DNA of 7,400 nucleotides from contig JBILYK010000124.1 in the NCBI GenBank assembly GCA_044377735.1, forward strand, positions 1 to 7,400. The letters run 5' to 3'. The notes beneath the pieces were generated by a model. The model was not told the origin of the DNA and searched no databases. It saw only the letters and a list, made by a program, of their open reading frames with translations. The position numbers were made by a program, and so were the translations under genes. The DNA is from Tabrizicola_A sp044377735. Its GTDB lineage: Bacteria; Pseudomonadota; Alphaproteobacteria; Rhodobacterales; Rhodobacteraceae. Position 1 is the first letter of the stretch; every line of letters starts with the position of its first letter. Of this stretch, positions 1 through 7,400 are shown one piece after another.

Positions 1-647
1 TGCGGTCAAAAGAAGAGGCGCATGATTACCGCTATTTCCCGTGCCCCGACCTCCTGCCTTTGGAGATTGAACAGGCTTGGGTTGACCAGATCGCGGCCAC
101 CATGCCGGAACTGCCCGATGCCAAGAAAGCCCGCTTCATGGGCGATTTTGGCCTCACCGATTACGACGCCAATGTGCTGACCGCTGACCTTGAATCCGCA
201 GGCTTCTTTGAGGCCGTCGCGCAGGGCCGCGACGGCAAGATGGCGGCCAACTGGGTCATCAACGAGCTCTTTGGTCGGTTGAACAAGGAAGGCCGTTCGA
301 TTGCCGACAGCCCGGTGTCTGCCGCGCAACTGGGCGGGATGCTGGATCTTTTGGCCAAGGGTGAGATCACCGGCAAGATGGCCAAGGATCTGTTCGAGAT
401 ATTGTGGACCGAAGGCGGCGATCCGGCTGAACAGGCGGCCAAGCATGGCATGAAGGCGGTGACTGATACGGGCGCCATTGAAAAGGCGTTGGATGATCTG
501 ATCGCGGCAAACCCTGATCAGGTGGAAAAGGCGAAGGTCAATGCCAAGCTGGCCGGGTGGTTCACCGGCCAAGTGCTGAAGGCCACGGGTGGCAAGGCCA
601 ACCCGGCGGTGGTCAATGCCATGGTGGCGCAGAAGCTGGGATTGTAA
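1..647 (+). CDS. gatB: Asp/Glu-tRNA amidotransferase subunit B, C-terminal part
   Basis: GatB is the tRNA-binding and kinase subunit of the cytoplasmic GatCAB complex. The complex converts Glu-tRNA(Gln), and in many bacteria Asp-tRNA(Asn), to the amidated forms using ammonia released by GatA. Only the last 214 codons are present. The frame is open from base 3, and the start and most of the catalytic cradle lie left of the window. The first visible residues, RSKEEAHDYRYFP, are a GatB signature at the end of the catalytic domain. A helical linker follows, then the YqeY-like tail domain, which binds the tRNA elbow. Its hallmark is the stretch SAAQLGGMLDLLAKGEITGK at about 321-380, with NPAVVNAMV near the end. 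The stop is TAA at 645-647. The position after the FP of that signature is Cys where many GatBs have Asp or Glu. I take this as a lineage variant, not damage. No clear terminator follows. Confidence 0.96.
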   Translation, partial: RSKEEAHDYRYFPCPDLLPLEIEQAWVDQIAATMPELPDAKKARFMGDFGLTDYDANVLTADLESAGFFEAVAQGRDGKMAANWVINELFGRLNKEGRSIADSPVSAAQLGGMLDLLAKGEITGKMAKDLFEILWTEGGDPAEQAAKHGMKAVTDTGAIEKALDDLIAANPDQVEKAKVNAKLAGWFTGQVLKATGGKANPAVVNAMVAQKLGL

Positions 648-736
648 GCCTGCGCGTTACGGCGGTCGGACCTGTGGAATTGGACTGGGGTGTGGGCCTG
701 TCGTGGCGGCGCACCGGAGATTGAGGGAACTTCAAG

Positions 737-1123
737 ATGGCCCAAGCTGCGGCGCATTGTGAATACAAGGTCATCCCGGCTCCGCGTCGGGGAGAAAAGG
801 CGCGGGGGGCGAAAACCACCGAGGATCGCTTTGCGCTTGCGCTGTCCGAGCTTTTGAACGTGATGGCGGCGGAAGGTTGGGACTATCTGCGCGCCGAAAC
901 CTTGCCCGTCGACGAACGGTCCGGCCTGACGGGGACCAAGACCAGTTTCCAAAACATGCTGGTGTTTCGGCGCAGCCTTCAGACGGCGGGCGCGCGCGAG
1001 GGGCTGAGCGCCGAGGAGCCCGGCTTTGTCGTCACGCGGCGGATCGGTCCGGCGGATGCTGCGGGTGTGGCGGGCATGGCCCCACTGCTCGGTCCGGCCA
1101 AGCCGGATGCCGCGGCGCAATAG
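737..1123 (+). CDS. DUF4177 domain-containing protein
   Basis: A 128-residue, probably cytoplasmic protein of unknown function. No signal peptide or membrane segment is visible. Residues 9-80 resemble the DUF4177 fold: EYKVIPAPRRG at 9-19 as the first strand, then a helix, then the typical EGWDYLRAETLP segment at 46-57 and a last strand FQNMLVFRR at 71-79. The block between (about 20-30 and 58-70, with GAKTTEDRF and ERSGLTGTK) is longer than in minimal DUF4177 proteins of roughly 60 residues. I recall this longer form from Rhodobacterales. Residues 81-128 are rich in Ala, Gly and Pro and probably disordered. The ATG at 737 is chosen because GAGGGA at 723-728 lies 8 bases upstream. It sits 89 bp after gatB on the same strand, and no terminator or clear promoter is visible between them, so read-through from gatB is possible. 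The identity is a family call only. Confidence 0.85.
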   Translation: MAQAAAHCEYKVIPAPRRGEKARGAKTTEDRFALALSELLNVMAAEGWDYLRAETLPVDERSGLTGTKTSFQNMLVFRRSLQTAGAREGLSAEEPGFVVTRRIGPADAAGVAGMAPLLGPAKPDAAAQ

Positions 1124-1129
1124 CCGGGC

Positions 1130-2233
1130 CTAGCCTGCAGCCTTCAGCGCCTGCGGCAAGACCTCTTCAAACACAGCCAAGGCGGCGTCATCGCCGACGC
1201 TGACGCGCAGGCAGCGGTCAAGCGGAGCAACCCCGGGCATCCGGACAAAGACGCCAAGGCCGCTGAGTGCTCGCAGCGTGGCGCGGGCGAAATCACCATC
1301 GCGGCCCAGATCCATCGTCACGAAATTGGTGGCCGAGGGCAGGGGGCTGGCCCCATTGGCGCGCGCGATGGCGGCAAGCCGCTCGCGGCCCGATGCGACG
1401 CGGGCCTGCACCTGTGCCAGCCACGCCTGATCAGCCAGCGCGGCCAAGGCGCCAGCTTGGGCAATGCGGCCCACGCCAAAATGGTTGCGGATCTTGTCAA
1501 AAGCGACAGCCAAGGGCGCAGCGCAGATGGCATAGCCCACGCGCAGCCCGGCCATGCCGTAGCCTTTGGAAAAAGTGCGAAAGCGGATCACGCGCGCGTC
1601 ATCGGCAGCGATTTGCGGCGCGGTGCCGGGGGGCGCAAGGTCGATATAGGCTTCGTCCAAGATCATCAGGCTTTCGGGCGGCAGGGCGTTGATCATCGCC
1701 ATGATGGCCGCCGCCGGGTGGTGGCTGCCCATCGGATTGTCGGGGTTGGAGAGGTAAACCAGTTTGGGCCGATGTGCCCAGGCGGCGGCGATCAGGGCGT
1801 CCGGGTCCTCATGGTCGGCCTTGTACGGCACCCGGATGATCTCGCCGCCAAAGCCCGCGACGTGGAAGGTAAAGGTCGGGTAGGCGCCCAGCGAGGTGAC
1901 CACCTTGTCGCCGGGACCGATCATCAGCCGCACGAGATAGCCCAAAAGCCCGTCAATCCCTTCGCCCACGACGATATGATCGGGCCCACAGCCGTGATGG
2001 GTGGCAAGGGCTGCCTTAAGCTCGTAAAGTTCAGGGTCGCCATACATCCAGACCTCGGCCGCCGCTGCCGCCATGGCGGCGATGGCGCGTGGCGAGGGCC
2101 CGAAGAGCGATTCATTGGCCCCAAGGCGCGCGCGGAAAGGTTGGCCAAGGCCACGCTCTTGGGTTTCCGGCCCGACAAAGGGCACGGTTGAGGGGAGTGA
2201 GGCAGCGAGGGGGGTGAATAGGGGTGCGATCAT
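1130..2233 (-). CDS. HisC-like PLP-dependent aminotransferase
   Basis: A 367-residue fold-type I pyridoxal-phosphate enzyme closest to the histidinol-phosphate aminotransferase (HisC) branch of class I/II, expected to act as a cytoplasmic homodimer. Visible landmarks: LGANES at 37-42 near the substrate entrance; GEGIDGLL at 90-97, the cofactor-phosphate loop; NPDNPMG at 163-169; DEAY at 193-196, with Asp193 expected to hold the pyridine nitrogen and Tyr196 the 3'-OH; FSKGYGMAGLRVGY at 221-234 with Schiff-base Lys223 and phosphate-binding Arg231; and LRVSVG at 342-347 with Arg343, the likely carboxylate-binding Arg. From memory, spacing matches E. coli HisC (Asp184, Tyr187, Lys214, Arg222, Arg335). 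The start ATG has no clear ribosome binding site, but the N-terminus reads like its relatives. No other his gene is nearby, so a paralog with another amino-donor or substrate is possible. I therefore withhold hisC. It ends 6 bp from the convergent DUF4177 gene. Confidence 0.9.
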   Translation of the reverse strand: MIAPLFTPLAASLPSTVPFVGPETQERGLGQPFRARLGANESLFGPSPRAIAAMAAAAAEVWMYGDPELYELKAALATHHGCGPDHIVVGEGIDGLLGYLVRLMIGPGDKVVTSLGAYPTFTFHVAGFGGEIIRVPYKADHEDPDALIAAAWAHRPKLVYLSNPDNPMGSHHPAAAIMAMINALPPESLMILDEAYIDLAPPGTAPQIAADDARVIRFRTFSKGYGMAGLRVGYAICAAPLAVAFDKIRNHFGVGRIAQAGALAALADQAWLAQVQARVASGRERLAAIARANGASPLPSATNFVTMDLGRDGDFARATLRALSGLGVFVRMPGVAPLDRCLRVSVGDDAALAVFEEVLPQALKAAG

Positions 2234-2320
2234 AGGACGGATTTGGCGTCAAGGCCGCGCGGCTGGCAAGAGGGGAGTTTGTCCGAGCTTCGACAAAATC
2301 AAAGGGTATTGAAAGATAAA

Positions 2321-2334
2321 GATCTTCGAAGATC
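2321..2334. promoter_or_regulatory. Perfect 14-bp palindrome, possible operator
   Basis: GATCTTCGAAGATC reads the same on both strands without a spacer. It lies in the 177-bp gap between the DUF1992 gene and the aminotransferase, 88 bp upstream of the aminotransferase ATG, in a locally AT-richer patch (about 2295-2345). Such a place fits a dimeric regulator site overlapping a promoter. I could not define a convincing -35/-10 pair around it. The rest of this gap shows nothing else I can name. Confidence 0.3.
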
Positions 2335-2410
2335 CATTTGCCGGATTTAAGCTCTGTCCAAGCCTGGGCTGGCTCGGTTTTCACAGCCTGCCGCGGTCAG
2401 GGCCGCGGTG

Positions 2411-2743
2411 TCAGCCGCGCAGAAAGGCGCGGCGGGCTTCTTCGGCCATGGCCTGACGCATCTCAATCTGGGCCAGTTCGGCCATGGCAGCCTTGCGCGC
2501 GGCTGGATCGGTCAGCGTGGCCAGCTTTTCGCGTTGGGCCTGAGCCGCCTTTTTCAGCACGATCTCTTCCGGCAGAACCCCGGCCTCGGCCATGATGCGA
2601 AAGCCCACTGCCTCGCCGGGGGTGACGAAGGCATCGGCCGTGCGGTCGGGGAGCGGCTTGCCCTCTCCTGCCAAGCCTTGCAGCTGGCCTTTCAGGCGGG
2701 CGGCCTGCATGCGGCGTTCGGCAAGTCGGCTGAGCCAAGACAT
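2411..2743 (-). CDS. DUF1992 (DnaJ-homologue subfamily C28 domain) small protein
   Basis: A 110-residue soluble protein of unknown biochemical role. It resembles DUF1992, the conserved domain also found in DNAJC28-like proteins, although no J domain is present here. Evidence is the N-terminal helix with LAERRMQAARLKGQLQGL at about 7-24, followed by the family-typical GEGKPLPD at 26-33, and AVGFRIMAEAGVLPEEI at 45-61. From residue 62 to the end it is an Ala/Glu/Lys/Arg-rich helix, possibly a coiled coil. The reading frame stays open upstream, but the ATG at 2743 is preferred. GAAAGG (complement of 2751-2756) sits 7 bases ahead of it, and the residues before it do not look like protein. It lies 80 bp downstream of the RTX pseudogene. 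A weak promoter-like pair, CTTGTC and TAGGTC spaced by 17 bases (complement of 2764-2792), could drive it. Confidence 0.8.
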   Translation of the reverse strand: MSWLSRLAERRMQAARLKGQLQGLAGEGKPLPDRTADAFVTPGEAVGFRIMAEAGVLPEEIVLKKAAQAQREKLATLTDPAARKAAMAELAQIEMRQAMAEEARRAFLRG

Positions 2744-2823
2744 CGCGGCACCTTTCGGTCGATGACCTAAACCCAAAGTGGGCCGCGACAAGTGGCATTG
2801 CAAGGTGGCGGCAGTGCCTGAGG

Positions 2824-3754
2824 TCAGTAAATCTCGATCAGGGCGGCAAGGATGGTGGTGCTGGTCACCCCTTGCAGCAAAAGCGTGCCAATTGTTCCAA
2901 AGTTGAACAGAACGCCTTCGGCGGTGACAGTGGAAAAACTTGTGACCACCTGTGCCGCGCTGCGCGTGCAAGTCCACAGCACATCATCAAGGAAAATCTG
3001 GTCGCTTTGGGTGCATGTGGAATCGGTAATGCAGTCCGCGCCATCACGGCTGGAGAACACGAAATGATCGGCCCCCACGCTGCCGGTCAGCGTGTCATTG
3101 CCCGCCTCACCATGCAGCCGGTCATTGCCGGGCCCGCTGATCAACGCGGTCCGCACCGCCCAAAAGGAAATCATTGCCGATGCCGCCGTTTAGGCTGTCA
3201 TGGCCGCGTTCGCCCGACAGAAGATCATTGCCCCTATGACCACGGATCGTCTCATTGCCGCGGTTGCCGTAGACCCGGTCATGGCCTTGGCCGCCGGGCA
3301 TAATGCCGACCTGCGGCGCAGCGGCTGGTTTTACGGCGTTGAGGTGGGTTGCAATGCCCTGCCACAGCGCCAGATTACTGGTCAGGCTTGTACGCCATGC
3401 GGCGGCGTTGGGGCCTATCGCGCACCCAGCTTCATTGATCATCACAAGCGCCGATGGGTTGGCCGCCCAAGCTGGCCCCGCATAGGCGCGCAATCCAATG
3501 GCTGTTGGACTATTGCAATTGGGTTGCCAATGGGATGGCCTTGGTCAAGACCAAGGTGCCAAACGCGCCTAAGGGCGGCACAGAGGGGGTTTTGACCCCT
3601 TCGTCCCCGGCCCCGTTGTTCCAGTTATTGATCAGGGCTAAGCTGTTGACGAGTTGGCGCGCATCCGCATCGACGTCGGCAACAGCGCATCCAGCAGGCG
3701 CGCCATGGTCTGGTCGACATGGGAATGGCCCACAAACAGCACATCTTCGGCCAT
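2824..3754 (-). pseudogene. Broken SGNH-hydrolase-like protein with RTX repeats
   Basis: The protein can be followed only by joining three reading frames. Part one starts at ATG 3754 (GGGG 7 bases upstream) with MAEDVLFVGHSHVDQTMARL, an SGNH-like opening whose GHS takes the place of GDS. It meets TAG at 3638-3640. Part two, from about 3680 to 3510, continues with ARQLVNSLALINNWNN and LVLTKAIPLA. Part three, about 3515-3150, returns to the first frame (YAGPAWAANPSALV, AWRTSLTSNLALWQGIATHL) and enters RTX repeats. Part four, about 3150-2824, is in the third frame and carries the last repeats and a typical RTX tail (GADHFVF, SAAQVVTSF, LLLQGVTSTT). I recall this hydrolase-RTX family from Rhodobacteraceae, where intact members would be type I secretion substrates. 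Three frame breaks, unusual Cys residues and a missing DxxH block argue for decay. Sequencing error could explain one or two breaks. The SGNH assignment is the less certain part. Confidence 0.7.
3055..3295 (-). repeat. RTX calcium-binding nonapeptide repeats
   Basis: Within the pseudogene, tandem nine-residue units of the GGxGxDxLx type can be read on the minus strand. They begin at about 3295: GGQGHDRVY, GNRGNETIR, GHRGNDLLS, GERGHDSLN, GGIGNDFLL. After a broken unit at about 3140-3160 they resume in another frame as SGPGNDRLH, GEAGNDTLT and GSVGADHFV. In intact proteins such units bind calcium in a parallel beta-roll after secretion by a type I system. Several glycines of the first GG are replaced by Asn, His or Glu, so the units are degenerate even where the frame holds. 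Confidence 0.85.
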
Positions 3755-3830
3755 CACAAAGCCCCACCGTTACGCAGTCTTGTTGGCGCAACCCCCGCCC
3801 CGGCGTCAAGTTTGGGCCAGGGCAGGTGGA

Positions 3831-6899
<3,069 letters not shown>

Positions 6900-6908
6900 C
6901 GCAGGCAT

Positions 6909-6914
6909 CCTTTT
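6909..6914 (-). promoter_or_regulatory. Ribosome binding site of valS
   Basis: AAAAGG on the minus strand lies directly against the ATG at 6908, 9 bases from the ATG at 6899 and 15 from the ATG at 6893. Only the middle start has usual spacing. This is what decides the valS start given here. Confidence 0.55.
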
Positions 6915-6926
6915 GTCTTGGACCTG

Positions 6927-6955
6927 CTTTAACGGCTTGAAGACCAAAGGCCAAG
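6927..6955 (-). promoter_or_regulatory. Candidate sigma-70-type promoter for valS
   Basis: On the minus strand CTTGGC (complement of 6950-6955) and TTAAAG (complement of 6927-6932) are separated by 17 bases. The -10 box would lie 27 bases ahead of the start codon at 6899. Both boxes depart from consensus, so this is a positional suggestion only. It lies between the large inverted repeat and the gene, so valS could be transcribed independently of the upstream regulator gene. Confidence 0.25.
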
Positions 6956-6974
6956 CGCCTGGCATCCCCCAAGG

Positions 6975-7062
6975 CCGCTCTGCGGGGAGTATTTGGCAAG
7001 GCGCAAATCACAAAGCGGCGCAGTTATGGTTTGCGCCTTGCCAAATACTCCCGCCGGAGGCG
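6975..7062. repeat. Head-to-head pair of a 33-base hairpin element
   Basis: Two copies of one element face each other between lrp and valS. Copy A runs 6975-7007 on the + strand and copy B 7062-7030 on the minus strand. Their last 22 bases are identical and contain GGAGTATTTGGCAAGG. With one more base this gives a perfect 23-bp inverted repeat (6985-7007 against 7030-7052) around a 22-base loop. Each copy starts with a 4-bp, 3-base-loop hairpin: CCGC TCT GCGG in A, CGCC TCC GGCG in B. Copy B lies in sense orientation after lrp and may act as part of its terminator. I recall GGGAGTATTTGG-like motifs as common between genes in Rhodobacterales, but cannot check that here. In a single transcript the two copies would form one long stem. 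Confidence 0.8.
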
Positions 7063-7106
7063 CGGGCCACGGCACGCGCCCGGGCGCAGGATCAAGCTGG
7101 CAAAGC

Positions 7107-7144
7107 CGCGGGCGCGTCCCCCCTCGATGGGGGGCAAGCCCGCG
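7107..7144 (-). terminator. GC-rich hairpin after lrp, likely terminator
   Basis: Two stems are stacked. The outer stem is 7 bp (7107-7113 with 7138-7144), the inner is six C against six G (7118-7123 with 7129-7134) around a 5-base loop, and a small internal loop separates them. The structure begins 12 bases beyond the lrp stop on the minus strand. It is followed on that strand only by a short CTTTG, so termination would be weak or rely on other factors. On the + strand it is followed by CATTTTC, but no + strand gene ends here. Confidence 0.5.
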
Positions 7145-7156
7145 CATTTTCGTGGG

Positions 7157-7400
7157 TTACACCGCCCGGTCAAGCCGAGTGGACAGGTGAATAAGGCTTT
7201 CCGACGATTTCACCCCGGTGAGCGCGCCGATCTGGTCCAGAACCGAATCCAGAACTTGGGTGTTCGAGGCCGCGACCTGCAAGAGAAGGTCGAAGCGACC
7301 TGAGGTGGTGAACACCCGTTCAACCTCTCCGATGCCTTTCAGCCGCGTCAGGATCGCAGCCTGGCTGCGCGGTTCGATCGTGAGGAGCACACTGGCGCGC
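7157..7400 (-). CDS. Lrp/AsnC-family transcriptional regulator, C-terminal part
   Basis: The frame is open to the right edge, so the 81 complete codons seen are the C-terminus of a longer gene. They make up most of the ligand-binding and oligomerisation (RAM/AsnC) domain, an alpha-beta sandwich that binds amino acids or similar effectors and assembles dimers into octamers. Supporting stretches are VLLTIEPRSQ, then EVERVFTTSGRFDLLLQV, the usual helix-turn-strand with the TSG.FDLL signature, and GVKSSESLIHLST, the last strand. A GTG at 7388-7390 could be read as the start of a short stand-alone RAM protein. I prefer a full-length regulator whose helix-turn-helix lies beyond the window, because the frame continues upstream without a stop and no ribosome binding site is visible there. 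The stop is TAA at 7157-7159, followed by a GC-rich hairpin. Its target genes cannot be told from this window. Confidence 0.85.
   Translation of the reverse strand, partial: RASVLLTIEPRSQAAILTRLKGIGEVERVFTTSGRFDLLLQVAASNTQVLDSVLDQIGALTGVKSSESLIHLSTRLDRAV

Noticed and set aside
42..50. Cys in place of the usual acidic residue in the GatB FPxPD motif
   Set aside because: The rest of the motif is intact, and I believe Cys occurs here in related Rhodobacterales, so it is probably a lineage variant.
1457..2191. 244-codon open frame on the + strand, opposite the aminotransferase
   Set aside because: The minus-strand protein has all PLP motifs; this one has biased composition and no motifs.
2391..2408. 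CCGCGG-TCAGGG-CCGCGG hairpin just after the DUF1992 stop
   Set aside because: The 6-bp stem looks terminator-like, but on the minus strand it is followed by CAGGCTGTGAAAA with no T run. Each arm is itself a palindrome, so pairing is partly trivial in GC-rich DNA.
3539..3556. 8-bp stem with a 2-base gap (CCTTGGTC / GACCAAGG)
   Set aside because: It lies inside the out-of-frame part of the RTX/SGNH pseudogene, where it encodes TLVLTKA-like text. It is most likely a chance product of codon choice and has no T run or gene end beside it.
3638..3754. 38-codon minus-strand frame as an independent small gene
   Set aside because: Its sequence reads as the N-terminus of the broken hydrolase-like protein that continues in the next frame, so it is part of the pseudogene.
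7076..7087. 12-bp palindrome GCGCCCGGGCGC between lrp and valS
   Set aside because: All-GC palindromes of this size are expected in DNA of this composition, and it lies beside but outside the better-supported hairpins.

Overview
The window reads as ordinary chromosomal DNA of a high-GC alphaproteobacterium, most likely a member of the Rhodobacterales (Rhodobacteraceae). This rests on the style of the proteins (GatB tail, an extended DUF4177 protein, a large ValS, an RTX/SGNH-type protein), codon use rich in G/C at third positions, and the gene neighbourhood. No phage, insertion sequence, CRISPR array, tRNA, rRNA or recognisable defence system was found. I do not see a credible new multi-gene system.

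Layout. On the + strand at the left are the C-terminal 214 codons of gatB (1-647) and a small DUF4177 protein (737-1123). They converge, with only 6 bp between stops, on a series of minus-strand genes. Read from right to left these are: the end of an Lrp/AsnC-type regulator (7157-7400, cut by the window edge); valS (3831-6899); a broken RTX-repeat/SGNH-hydrolase-like gene (2824-3754); a small DUF1992 protein (2411-2743); and a HisC-like pyridoxal-phosphate aminotransferase (1130-2233).

Two genes belong to the core of translation: gatB (tRNA-dependent amidation of Glu/Asp) and valS (charging of tRNA-Val). The others look like accessory or regulatory genes placed between them, and I see no shared pathway. 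The pseudogene is the most eventful locus. Its protein can only be followed by changing reading frame three times, its RTX repeats lose their nine-residue register at the last change, and its hydrolase part seems to lack the C-terminal catalytic block.

The lrp-valS intergenic region (6900-7156) holds the most structured non-coding DNA. Two head-to-head copies of a 33-base element form a perfect 23-bp inverted repeat. Each copy begins with a short hairpin whose stem sequence differs between copies yet pairs in both. A separate two-part GC-rich hairpin follows the lrp stop. A perfect 14-bp palindrome lies in the leader of the aminotransferase gene.
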